Part shown: positions 26,620 to 35,073 of the stretch, piece after piece
How the letters are laid out: each line of letters opens with the position of its first letter
Numbering within the stretch: the stretch's first letter is position 1
Source of the DNA: Posidoniimonas polymericola
GTDB lineage: Bacteria; Planctomycetota; Planctomycetia; Pirellulales; Lacipirellulaceae
DNA: 64,000 nucleotides
Reading direction: 5' to 3'
NCBI RefSeq assembly: GCF_007859935.1
Contig: NZ_SJPO01000001.1
Location: forward strand, 682,001 to 746,000
Made by a program: the position numbers and the translations under genes
The notes under the pieces: model-generated
Database searches by the model: none
What the model was told of the DNA's origin: nothing
The model's input: only the letters and a program-made list of their open reading frames with translations

Positions 26620-27144
26620 TTACTTGCGGTCCCAGACCTCGAAGGTGAAGGCGTGCTCGTGCTTCTCGTCGGCGGGGTGGTCGGTGCTCTCGGTGAGGGT
26701 GAACTGCGACCAGTCGACCTCCGGGAACGTGGCGTCGCCGTCGGGGATCGTGGCGTGCACACGGGTCAGGTAGATGCGGTCGACGCGGGGCAGGGCGTCG
26801 GCGTAGACGCGGCTGCCGCCGCCGATGAATACCTGGTCGGTTGGCGCCGCGACGCCGGCGGCGGTCGCGATCGCCTCGTCGAGCGAAGTGGCGGTCGCGA
26901 CGGCGGTCCCCTCCTTGAGGTCCGTCGGCACGGAGACCTTCTCCGGGCTGCTGGTCAGCACGATCGAGGTCCGGCCGGGCAGCGGGCGGTCGTGCGACTC
27001 GTAGGTCTTGCGGCCCTGGATGATGCAGTGGCCGATCGTGTGGTTGCGGAACCACTTGAGGTCGGCCGGCAGTCGCCATGGCAGCCCGCCGTCTTGACCG
27101 ATGACGTTGTTCTCGCTGGCGGCGGTGATGATCGAGAGTTTCAT
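26620..27144 (-). CDS. folA: Dihydrofolate reductase
   Basis: A 174-residue enzyme that regenerates tetrahydrofolate with NADPH. It starts MKLSIITAASENNVIGQDGG, has the substrate-binding LPWRLPADLKWFRNHT with the catalytic acidic residue (Asp in ADLKWF), then GRKTYES, the NADP-binding IGGGSRVYADAL and the C-terminal FTFEVWDRK. ATG 27144 is preferred because it places the beta-strand start correctly; the frame extends to 27180. It lies 86 bases downstream of thyA on the same strand, the usual thyA-folA pair for dTMP synthesis. Confidence 0.93.
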   Translation of the reverse strand: MKLSIITAASENNVIGQDGGLPWRLPADLKWFRNHTIGHCIIQGRKTYESHDRPLPGRTSIVLTSSPEKVSVPTDLKEGTAVATATSLDEAIATAAGVAAPTDQVFIGGGSRVYADALPRVDRIYLTRVHATIPDGDATFPEVDWSQFTLTESTDHPADEKHEHAFTFEVWDRK

Positions 27145-27230
27145 ACGGAGGCGCGTCGGAGACGCGGCGCTAAATGACATGGTGCGGGTTCAACGGAATA
27201 CTAGCCATGAACCACCAGCTGCCAACTGGC

Positions 27231-28025
27231 TCACACCGCCACCGGCGCTTTGATGTGCGGGTGCGGGTCGTAGCCCGAGAGCTCGAAGTGCTCGAACTTG
27301 AAATCGAACAAAGAATCAACGCTCGGGTCGAGCGTCATGGTGGGGAGCGGCCGCGGGTCGCGCTCGAGCTGCGTGCGGGCCTGCTCCAGGTGGTTGTTGT
27401 ACAGGTGGGCGTCGCCCAGGGTGTGGACGAACTCGCCCGGCTCGAGGCCGGTCACCTGGGCGACCATCATCAAGAGCAGCGCGTAGCTGGCGATGTTGAA
27501 CGGCACGCCGAGGAACACGTCGGCCGAGCGTTGGTAGAGCTGGCAGCTCAGCCGCCCCTCGGCGACGTAGAACTGGTACAGCAGGTGGCACGGCGGCAGG
27601 GCCATCTGGTCCAGCTCGCCGACGTTCCACGCGCTGACGATCAGCCGGCGGCTGTCGGGGTTGCCGCGGATCTGGTCGACCAGCTCGTGCAGCTGGTCGA
27701 CGGTGCGTCCGTCGGGCGTGGTCCAGCTGCGCCACTGCTTGCCGTACACCGGGCCGAGGTCGCCGTTCTCGTCGGCCCACTCGTCCCAGATGCTGACGCC
27801 GTTCTCGTTGAGGTAGGCGGTGTTGGTGTCGCCGCGGATGAACCACAGCAGCTCGTGGAGGATGCTACGCAGGTGCAGCTTCTTGGTGGTGACCAGCGGG
27901 AACCCATCGGCCAGGTCGAAGCGCATCTGCCGCCCGAACACGCTGCGAGTGCCGGTGCCGGTGCGGTCGCCCTTGGCGACGCCGCTGGCGAGGATGTCGG
28001 AGAGGAGGTCGAGGTACTGTTGCAT
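27231..28025 (-). CDS. thyA: Thymidylate synthase
   Basis: A 264-residue enzyme, exactly the usual bacterial ThyA length, that makes dTMP from dUMP with methylene-tetrahydrofolate and releases dihydrofolate for FolA. It has [11 protein letters not shown] near the N-terminus, [21 protein letters not shown], the catalytic Cys in [10 protein letters not shown] (residue 146, as in E. coli), and the dUMP-binding [10 protein letters not shown]. It forms a probable operon with folA downstream. Confidence 0.96.
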   Translation of the reverse strand: MQQYLDLLSDILASGVAKGDRTGTGTRSVFGRQMRFDLADGFPLVTTKKLHLRSILHELLWFIRGDTNTAYLNENGVSIWDEWADENGDLGPVYGKQWRSWTTPDGRTVDQLHELVDQIRGNPDSRRLIVSAWNVGELDQMALPPCHLLYQFYVAEGRLSCQLYQRSADVFLGVPFNIASYALLLMMVAQVTGLEPGEFVHTLGDAHLYNNHLEQARTQLERDPRPLPTMTLDPSVDSLFDFKFEHFELSGYDPHPHIKAPVAV

Positions 28026-28127
28026 TGGGAGGGCTGTCGGCTATCGGCAGTTGGCCACGGGTGGAGCCACTCGGGGGGCGTCGAATCGCCCCCTATGCTA
28101 CCAGCTAACGGCCGGCGTCCGACAGCC

Positions 28128-28394
28128 TCACTCCCCCTTCGCCATCAGCTCCTCGACCACCTTGGCGACCATCTGCGGGTCGTCGGACTTGCGGATATGA
28201 GCGATCCGGTCCGGCTTCAGGCCGCACTTCTCGAGCGCCTTGATGATCATCTCCCACTGCTTCTCGCGTTTCTTGCCCTCGGCCAGGTAGAGCTCGGTGA
28301 CCAGCTCGCTGAGCCGCTGCAGGCCGATGGACTCGCGGTTGTCGTAGTACCGCTTGATGATGTTCTGCTGGTGCTTGCTGTACTGCTGCGGCAT
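28128..28394 (-). CDS. Conserved small helical protein
   Basis: An 88-residue, highly charged, all-helical protein (QQYSKHQQNIIKRYYDNRES and LAEGKKREKQWEMIIKAL) without a signal or membrane segment. I associate similar proteins with planctomycetes but know no function. It lies about 100 bases upstream of thyA on the same strand and diverges from the P-II gene. The composition would suit a nucleic-acid- or ribosome-associated protein, which is only an impression. Confidence 0.6.
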   Translation of the reverse strand: MPQQYSKHQQNIIKRYYDNRESIGLQRLSELVTELYLAEGKKREKQWEMIIKALEKCGLKPDRIAHIRKSDDPQMVAKVVEELMAKGE

Positions 28395-28497
28395 GGCTTC
28401 CTGCGGGGGTGCGTGGTCTGCGGGGGTGGTGACGGTCGGGCGGTGGATTATAGCGGCCCGATGGGGGGCCGCCAGCGTTTTGCCGGGCCCGGCCCGG

Positions 28498-28528
28498 GGG
28501 TCGGGCGAGGGGCCCGACCCAGGTTTTT
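28498..28528 (+). terminator. Terminator-like hairpin in the leader of the P-II gene
   Basis: GGGTCGGGC (28498-28506), loop GAGGG, GCCCGACCC (28512-28520), then AGGTTTTTG. It has the form of an intrinsic terminator on the plus strand about 130 bases before the P-II start, where no plus-strand gene ends. It could be an attenuator of the P-II transcript. Confidence 0.45.
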
Positions 28529-28656
28529 GTCGGCAGAATCACCTCCGCGGCTGCAGCCGGGCGGCATTCCGCGGCGGCGCGTCTTTTTCCGGCCGAGTCC
28601 GTCAGTTAGGCTGGAGCGCAGCCACAGGCGAGGCAATGGCGTCCACCGATACCACC

Positions 28657-28963
28657 ATGAAGCAAGTTGTCGCGATCGTGAAGCCCTTCCTCGCGGAACG
28701 GATCCTGGAGGCGCCGCGCCCCGCTCGAGGCGGTCGTGGTCCGCGAGGTCAAAGGGATGGGCAAGCAGAAGAGCTACCTCGACCAGTACGCGGACTCCGA
28801 GTACTCTCTGGCGTTCCTGCCGAAGGTCGAGATCACGCTGTGGGTCGACGACGCCCGCGCCGAGGAGGTGGTCCGCAAGGTGGTCGAGGCCGCCCGCACC
28901 GGCCGGATGGGCGACGGCAAGATCATGATCCTGCCGGCCAACCCGATCGAGATGCCGGTCTAA
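28657..28963 (+). pseudogene. glnB: Nitrogen regulatory protein P-II, frameshifted
   Basis: The first frame gives MKQVVAIVKPFLAERILEA, the start of a P-II protein. The rest (REVKGMGKQKSYLDQY, LPKVEITLWV, RTGRMGDGKIMILP) is in another frame from about 28714. It includes the T-loop with its tyrosine and the C-terminal nucleotide-binding part. Compared with E. coli GlnB one residue is missing at the junction. A 5-base deletion within the GCGCCGCGCC tract (28713-28722) would explain both the shift and the missing residue. P-II signals nitrogen and energy status to GlnE and others. Either this copy is inactive or the read is wrong in a GC-rich tract. ATG 28636 is also possible. Confidence 0.8.
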
Positions 28964-29038
28964 CGCTCCCCCGGAGCGGCCGTCCGCCAACCGATTTTCT
29001 CCACGCTTCCGAATTCCCTCAACCCGACGCCGCCGAGC

Positions 29039-29707
29039 TTGTCTGGACTCACGCGATTGCTGCTCGCGGCCGAAGGGGGCGGCGTGCTCGACATTATCGT
29101 CGCCGGCGGCTTCACCGGCCTGGCGTTCGTGCTGGTGCTGCTGGCGCTGTCGATGGTCGCGCTGGCGCTCGCGGTCGAGCACCTGCTGACTATCCGCCGC
29201 GACGTGCTGATGCCGCCGGGGTTGGCGGAGAAGGTCGCCAAGCTGCTCGCCGAGCGAGACCTGCAGGGCGCCGCCGCCGCCTGCGACCAACGCCCCAGCT
29301 TCCTGGCCCACGTCATCCGCAGCTCGCTGGTCGAGGCCGCCGACGGCTGGCCCGACGTCGAGAAGACGCTCGAGGGCGCGACGCTCGAGCAGGCGGCCCG
29401 GCTGTTCCGCAAGATCGAGTACCTGTCGGTGATCGGCAACATCGCGCCGATGATCGGCCTCCTGGGGACCGTGGTCGGGATGATCTTCGCGTTCCAGGAG
29501 GTCGCCGCCACCGAGGGCGCCGCCCGCGCGGCGGAGCTGGCCGGCGGCATCTACCAAGCGCTGGTGACCACGGTCGGCGGGCTGCTGGTGGCGATCCCGT
29601 CGCTCGCGGCGTTCGCCGTCTTCCGCAACCGGGTCGATGGCCTGGTCAGCGAGGCAGCCGCCGCGGCCCTGCGGGCGCTGCGTCCGCTGAAGCGTCCCGC
29701 CCGCTGA
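29039..29707 (+). CDS. MotA/TolQ/ExbB proton channel family protein
   Basis: A 222-residue protein with three membrane spans. The first is near residues 18-48 (FTGLAFVLVLLALSMVALALA). The other two carry the family motif, LSVIGNIAPMIGLLGTVVGMI followed by GIYQALVTTVGGLLVAIPSL. Such proteins form the proton-driven stator of ExbB-ExbD, TolQ-TolR or MotA-MotB systems. No ExbD/TolR gene follows, which is unusual. It starts at a TTG (29039) or a GTG (29084), since no ATG fits. It lies 75 bases after the P-II gene. Confidence 0.85.
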   Translation: MSGLTRLLLAAEGGGVLDIIVAGGFTGLAFVLVLLALSMVALALAVEHLLTIRRDVLMPPGLAEKVAKLLAERDLQGAAAACDQRPSFLAHVIRSSLVEAADGWPDVEKTLEGATLEQAARLFRKIEYLSVIGNIAPMIGLLGTVVGMIFAFQEVAATEGAARAAELAGGIYQALVTTVGGLLVAIPSLAAFAVFRNRVDGLVSEAAAAALRALRPLKRPAR

Positions 29708-29748
29708 GCGGGGCGTGCTGGCGCCGCGGGTGGTTTGGTATTGACCAA

Positions 29749-30735
29749 ATGTGTGGTGGGCAATACGTTTCTGCCCCCACTGGTTGTGCCGAAAGCCCAA
29801 GATACCGCCGCGATCAATTGTTCAACTGGCTCTTATCCGCCCTGCGGGCGCCGACGCGCAACCTGTGCGTGGCCGCGTGCGCCGCTTGCGGCGCCCGGCA
29901 CGGCCTCGCCCAAGAGTCGGCTGAGCTGTTTTCCGCGCCGCAGCCGCCCTACGAGCTGACCGCCGACCTCGGCTACGAGCTGCCGCCGCTCGCCGAGCAC
30001 CGCTGCAGACCAGACCGGCCTTCGCTGCTCTCGGAGATCGTCGCCGACCACCAGCACTTCTACGACGCCCACACCATGGGCTGGCTGGCCGCGGGGGTGG
30101 GCGCGCACGCGGTGATTAGCAACACCAACATCGACGAGTTCCTGCGCGAGGAGTACCAGCAGAACATCCGCAACGCCGACACCGACGAGTGGTCGGAGGT
30201 GTTCCACATGTCGAAATTCTTCGGCGAGGGGACCTACGTGCTGCCGATCTACGCGGCGACCGCCCTGGCGGGGATTCCCTTCAACGAAAACACCGTGCTT
30301 GGTCAGACCGGGCAGTGGGGCGAGCGTTCGATCCGTACGGTCCTGGTCGGCGCTCCGCCGTTGCTGGTGCTGCAGTCGTTTATCGGCGCCTCACGCCCCG
30401 GCGAGAAGCACTCCGAGTCGCACTGGGAGCCGTTTCAGGACGACAACGGCGTCAGCGGCCACGCGTTTATGGGCGCGGTGCCGTTCCTGTCGGCCGCCAA
30501 GATGGCCGAGCACCGCTCGGTCAAGGCGTTGCTGTACGTCGGGTCGGCGATGCCGGCCATCTCCCGCGTCAACGACGACGCGCACTACACCTCGCAGGCG
30601 ATCCTCGGCTGGAGCATCGCGTACCTCGCCGCCAACGCCGTGGACGACACCTACGACGCAGAGCGTCTGCCCCAGGTGTTCCCCGGCCCGGTCGGGGCCG
30701 AGGGGAACGGCGTCAATGTGCTGTGGCGGTACTGA
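29749..30735 (+). CDS. PAP2-type membrane phosphatase with altered motif 3
   Basis: A 328-residue protein with several hydrophobic helices and the three phosphatase motif regions in order: GASRPGE, SGHAFMGA (with the catalytic motif-2 His) and SRVNDDAHYTSQ. In standard PAP2 enzymes motif 3 ends with Asp (SRxxxxxHxxxD); here a Gln takes that place while Arg and His remain. The likely substrates are lipid or isoprenoid phosphates. The start is uncertain: ATG 29749 gives a poor signal sequence, and TTG 29818 would begin nearer to the hydrophobic segment. Confidence 0.75.
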   Translation: MCGGQYVSAPTGCAESPRYRRDQLFNWLLSALRAPTRNLCVAACAACGARHGLAQESAELFSAPQPPYELTADLGYELPPLAEHRCRPDRPSLLSEIVADHQHFYDAHTMGWLAAGVGAHAVISNTNIDEFLREEYQQNIRNADTDEWSEVFHMSKFFGEGTYVLPIYAATALAGIPFNENTVLGQTGQWGERSIRTVLVGAPPLLVLQSFIGASRPGEKHSESHWEPFQDDNGVSGHAFMGAVPFLSAAKMAEHRSVKALLYVGSAMPAISRVNDDAHYTSQAILGWSIAYLAANAVDDTYDAERLPQVFPGPVGAEGNGVNVLWRY

Positions 30736-30757
30736 GTGCCCGAGGCCGGCGCGGCGG

Positions 30758-33700
30758 CTAGTTGTCTCGTGAGTACCCAAAGCTGGCGTCGGAGCGTGCC
30801 TCCTCGAGCATCCGGTCCTCGGCGTTCTTGTCGCCGGCCGCGCCCAGTTTGGCCAGTTCGCTCGGCATGCTGCGGATGTGCAGGTCACGCTGCGGGAAGG
30901 CGATCTCGACCCCGTGCTTGCGGAACTCGTCGTCGACGGCCAGCATCAGCTCGTTGCGCATCGGCATCATGTTCGACAGGTCCTGGGTGAACACGCGGAG
31001 CTCGAAGTTGAGGGTGCTGTCGCCGAACGAATCGAACAGCACGAACGGCTCGGGCGTCTCCGCGACGTTGGCGTTCTCGCGGGCGACTTTGTACAGCAGC
31101 TCGGTGGCGAGCCGGGTGTCGCTGCCGTAGGCGACCCCCACCTTCAGCACGTGGCGGAGCATCCGGCTGGAGAGGGTCCAGTTGATCAGGTTGCCGGTGA
31201 TGAAGTCGCGGTTGGGGACGATCAGCTCCTTATTGTCCCAGTCCTGCACCGTGGTCGCGCGGATGCGGATCCGGGTCACCACGCCCGACACGTTGCCGAT
31301 GGTCACGACGTCGCCGGGCCGGACGGGCCGCTCGAACAGCAAGATGATGCCCGACACGAAGTTCGCGAAGATCTCCTGCAGGCCAAAGCCGAGGCCGACC
31401 GTCATCGCCGCGACCAGCCACTGCACACTCTGCCAGCCGATGCCAAGGAACCGCATGCCGATCACCACGCCGATCACCACAATCACGTACCGCGAGACCG
31501 AGGTCGCCGCGTAGCGGGCGCCGGCGTCCAGCGGCAGCTTCTGGAACAACGCGATCTCGAGCAGGCCCGGCACGTTGCGGCCGGCGAACCAGGTCAGGCA
31601 GAACACGCCGATGGACAGGATCACGCTGCCGAGGGTGACCCACGGGTACGCGCCGTTGTCGTCGGGGATGCCGCTGGCCCAGAGCCCGAAGGTGTCGGGG
31701 TCGGTCAGGGCGTTGAGCGCCGGGAGCACGTCGCCCCAGGCCATCAGCAGCAGGCCCACGATGCTCGCGCCGACGCCGACGCCCACCAGGCTGCGGGCCT
31801 GCTGGTTGATGTCGCTGAGGCTGACCTCGGGTTCGACCTCGATGGCGGCGTTCTCGGTAGGGGCGTTCTCCTGGGCCTCGAGCAACGCCTTGCGCTTCTC
31901 GCGGGCCCGCTGCATCGCCACGCGTCGGTACGCGACGAGCAGCCACCGCATCAGCATCGCCCGCACCGCCAGGCAGCCGAACACGACGCCGGCCGAGAAC
32001 AGCACCCGGCGGGTGAGCTGCAGCGCCGTGTAGTGCATCCCCAGCCCCGAGGCGAGCGCCAGGCCGAGCGTCGCGGCGACCGTCAGCGGGCCGAGCAGCC
32101 GCACCAGGCGGGCCACCCACAGCTTCTCGCCGGCCGCGGTCAGCACACTGACCAGCGGGCCGCGGGGGCGGAAGAACATCATCCCCACCACCCCCATCAC
32201 GAGGAGCGACAGGATCAGCGACAACCGCCCGATCGACTGGATCGCCTCGGCGTCGCGGGTGATCTCAACCCCGACCGCGATGGCGAGCAGCGGGAGGGCG
32301 ACCAGCTGCATCGGTCGCGCCGCGCGTCGCAGCGACACCATGCCCCGGTTGTCCCAGGCGAAGTGCGCCGGGCCGAGGCCGCCGCGGCGGCACGCGTGGC
32401 GGAGCAGGTCGAGCACGGCGTACTGAACGGCGAACAGCGTCAGGGCCCCGCCGGTGGCGAAGATCAGCATCGTGGTGGACGAGCTGAGCCGGTAGCCGAT
32501 GAACCCAATCATCAGTGGCGTCGGCGCGGCCAGGAAGACCGTGGCGAGCAACGCCTCGACGGTTGGCCGGAACGTGGTGGCGGCCGGCCGCGCCGCGAGC
32601 TCGCCCTGCTCGTACAGGATGTTCTTTGCTTTGCGACGCCAGGTCAGCAGCAGCAGCGTCACCATCGACGCCAGCAGCCACAACTCGGGCCGCGCCTTCG
32701 CGTCGTCCAACAAAAACTGACCCAGCGTCCTCAGGTCGGCCAGCCGCGCGGACGGGTTGGTCCAGAAGTCGCGGGTGTAGGCGAAGTCGCGGTACGACAG
32801 CCGCTCGGCGCTCGGCACCCAGAACACCTTCTCGGCGATGAAGTCGGACAGCGCGCGGGTGTTCTTGACGATCAACGCCTCGGCCGCGTTCAGCTTGCCG
32901 AGGTCGGTGAGGTAGCTCTCGGTGTTGGTGACCAGGTCGCCCAGGGTCTCGTCGCGGGACTCGAGCAGCGCCCTCAGCTCCTGCTCGATCTCAGGCGAGA
33001 TTGTCTCGCCGGTCTGCTCCTCGTACTCCTTGACCGCGGCCGCCAGCTTGACATCAATGGGCTTCGTGCGGGCCGACTTCCAGCCGTACTTCTGCACCCG
33101 CATCTCCGACATCCGGGCGGCGCGTTTGCGTTGCCGCTCGCGGATCTTGGTGAGGTCCGGCAGCTGGTCCTGCTCGCTGCGCAGCACCGACCCAATCGTC
33201 GGCGAATCCTGCAGCTCCTCCGCCTGGTGCATCACGTTCTCGAGGTTCGTCTGCGCCAGCTGGCTCTGGTCGTTGGTCCGGTCGAGCTGGGCCTTCAGCC
33301 TGGCCTGCTTCTGGACCAGCTCAGAGTTCTGTTCCGCCAGCTCGGCGTTGAGCTGCGCCTGCGCCTTCACGGCCGGGTGGGCGGTCACCACCGCCAGCTG
33401 GGCTTCCTGGGTCTTGCGGTCGGCGTCGGCCTGCTGCTGCATCGCCAGCTGTGCGGACACCGCGGCCAGCCATTCCTCCGCCTTTTTTAGCGATTGCGCC
33501 GCGGCTTCTTGCTGTGCGGCCTTCCAGCGGGCGGTTACCTCGTAGGTGCGGTTCTCTTGTTCCAGCAGCTGCATCTCCTGTCGCAGGGACGCGATCGTGG
33601 CCAGCAAGTTGAGCCGCTTGGCCTGAGCCAGCAGCGGGGAGTCGGCGCTGAAGTCGGCGCGCAGGGCCTCCTCGGTCTTGGTGAGCTTGGTGCGGGTTTC

Positions 33701-34192
33701 GATCATCGCGTCGGGAAGCCGTAGGCGCCGGGCGGCTCGGCTCTCGATCTCGGACTTCACGGCATCGAGCCGCTCCTTGGATTGGCTCACCTCCTGGTCG
33801 GCGGACGCCTTGGCTGCTAGCAGGTCCGCAATCGCCAGGCCCTGCAGGCGCCGCGGGCCGCCCTGCTCGGTTGGCGGCGGCGCGGCCCCGCTGGTGGCCA
33901 TCTCCACCTCGCGTTGCAGACGGGCCGTGTTTTCCTTGAGCTGCTTTACCTTGGTTAGCTGGCCGGCGGTTTTGTCGCAGAGCTCCAGGACCTGCTTGCG
34001 TTCATCGTCGCCGAGTTGCTCGGCCGGGGCGTCGGTCGCCATCTGCCGGAGCTCGGCCAGCTGCTGAGCGATTTCGTTAGGGTCCAGGCCGGCGGGCGAC
34101 ACCGGCGCCTCGGCCGGCGCCTGCGCGCACGACGCGAGCGGTGAGGCCGCGACAACGCAGCAGGCGAGGATCAGGCAGAGGATGCGACTCAT
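30758..34192 (-). CDS. Large MscS-family mechanosensitive channel (MscK/KefA-like)
   Basis: A 1144-residue protein. A signal peptide (ILCLILACCVVAASPLASC) is followed by about 450 periplasmic residues predicted as long coiled coil (QREVEMATSG, TNDQSQLAQTNLENV), then about ten membrane spans, and the conserved MscS pore and beta domain near the C-terminus (VGLGFGLQEIFANFVSGIIL, RPVRPGDVVTIGNVSGVV). The size and order match MscK. These channels open under membrane tension and protect against osmotic downshift. Start ATG 34192 begins the signal peptide; the frame extends to 34210. Confidence 0.9.
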   Translation of the reverse strand: MSRILCLILACCVVAASPLASCAQAPAEAPVSPAGLDPNEIAQQLAELRQMATDAPAEQLGDDERKQVLELCDKTAGQLTKVKQLKENTARLQREVEMATSGAAPPPTEQGGPRRLQGLAIADLLAAKASADQEVSQSKERLDAVKSEIESRAARRLRLPDAMIETRTKLTKTEEALRADFSADSPLLAQAKRLNLLATIASLRQEMQLLEQENRTYEVTARWKAAQQEAAAQSLKKAEEWLAAVSAQLAMQQQADADRKTQEAQLAVVTAHPAVKAQAQLNAELAEQNSELVQKQARLKAQLDRTNDQSQLAQTNLENVMHQAEELQDSPTIGSVLRSEQDQLPDLTKIRERQRKRAARMSEMRVQKYGWKSARTKPIDVKLAAAVKEYEEQTGETISPEIEQELRALLESRDETLGDLVTNTESYLTDLGKLNAAEALIVKNTRALSDFIAEKVFWVPSAERLSYRDFAYTRDFWTNPSARLADLRTLGQFLLDDAKARPELWLLASMVTLLLLTWRRKAKNILYEQGELAARPAATTFRPTVEALLATVFLAAPTPLMIGFIGYRLSSSTTMLIFATGGALTLFAVQYAVLDLLRHACRRGGLGPAHFAWDNRGMVSLRRAARPMQLVALPLLAIAVGVEITRDAEAIQSIGRLSLILSLLVMGVVGMMFFRPRGPLVSVLTAAGEKLWVARLVRLLGPLTVAATLGLALASGLGMHYTALQLTRRVLFSAGVVFGCLAVRAMLMRWLLVAYRRVAMQRAREKRKALLEAQENAPTENAAIEVEPEVSLSDINQQARSLVGVGVGASIVGLLLMAWGDVLPALNALTDPDTFGLWASGIPDDNGAYPWVTLGSVILSIGVFCLTWFAGRNVPGLLEIALFQKLPLDAGARYAATSVSRYVIVVIGVVIGMRFLGIGWQSVQWLVAAMTVGLGFGLQEIFANFVSGIILLFERPVRPGDVVTIGNVSGVVTRIRIRATTVQDWDNKELIVPNRDFITGNLINWTLSSRMLRHVLKVGVAYGSDTRLATELLYKVARENANVAETPEPFVLFDSFGDSTLNFELRVFTQDLSNMMPMRNELMLAVDDEFRKHGVEIAFPQRDLHIRSMPSELAKLGAAGDKNAEDRMLEEARSDASFGYSRDN

Positions 34193-35073
34193 GGGGTAAT
34201 CTCCAAACATCGTCGAGCCAGCGTAGGTGGGGCAGCGTTGCGGCTGAGCTGGCTGGGGCGCGGCGGGGCGGCCCGCCGACCTGCGCTAGGATAACACTTG
34301 TCGGTTCAGCGGCTAGCGGAGATCTCTTTGCTAGCGATCTCGACGGCGGCTGCAGCGTGCCGCGGGGCCGACCTAACTTGGCCAAGGGTGGTCGGTTAGC
34401 AGGTTGCGCGGCGTCCTCAGCGGGGCTTTTCTGGTCGCAGCCGGTTCGCTGCGGCAAACGGAATTGGGCGCAGCAAGACCCACCCCATGCTACCATCCTA
34501 CCATCCTACCTGCGGTCTCGCTCGCTGCAGGTCGGCCACACGCTTCGGTCCTGCCGCTCTCCTCATCCCTGCTTGTCTCGGCTCGCGATGGTTTTCTTCG
34601 CCGCTGGTTGGCAGTTCCGCGATCATCGCCCCGCCGGTCCCCACGCCATCGATTGCCGCCGTGCAGCTGGCGGTCGTCTTCTGCTTTGTCGCCGGGCCCC
34701 CGCGCCGCGGCTAGATCGTTTGGATTGTCCTGAGTTGCCCGCCGCCTAGGCTGCATCGAGGCGCTACTCTGCCGCGGGTCGGTTCGCGCTTTGCGAACAC
34801 CGGGCGCCGGTGCGCGCCACTGGCATGCTGCCGGCGTCCGCCAGACGCCGCCGCAACGTTGGGGTGATCGCCCCCATCGCTCTTAGGGTCTTCACCCCCA
34901 TTTCGGCCCTTCTCGCCTGCTCGGGCGGCTGGTTCGTGGCTGCGCTCCGTTGGCCCTCGCTATCACGCGTTCAGCAGCGGACGCGGCGACGCGTTTCTCG
35001 AAGGCGCCCGATCACGCCGGTCTGTCTGCTCGTCGTTCGCACCCCTTGCCCGAGCAACCGCAGGACCGCAGCC
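34193..35073. other. Long intergenic region, no supported gene
   Basis: About 880 bases between the divergent mscK-like and LEPR-XLL genes. Open frames cross it on both strands but their translations are low-complexity and unlike proteins. A short direct repeat (CATCCTACC, 34496-34512) is the only structure I noticed. It probably contains both promoters and a long leader for the downstream secreted protein. Confidence 0.4.

Noticed and set aside
28713..28722. Programmed ribosomal frameshift in the P-II gene
   Set aside because: There is no slippery heptamer, and P-II proteins are not known to use frameshifting. A deletion or sequencing error explains the missing residue as well.
28354..30735. 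A single 793-residue plus-strand frame covering P-II, the ExbB gene and the PAP2 gene
   Set aside because: It is a chance fusion. Only its first part (P-II start) and last part (PAP2) are real, and the middle is a shadow of the ExbB-like gene.
30878..33490. An 870-residue plus-strand frame opposite the MscS-family gene
   Set aside because: The sense frame carries the channel domain and signal peptide. The antisense frame is low-complexity Gln/Arg/His sequence.
34810..35073. An N-terminal extension of the LEPR-XLL protein by 88 residues
   Set aside because: LEPR-XLL proteins start shortly before the GLEDRRLLA motif, and the extension resembles no signal sequence.
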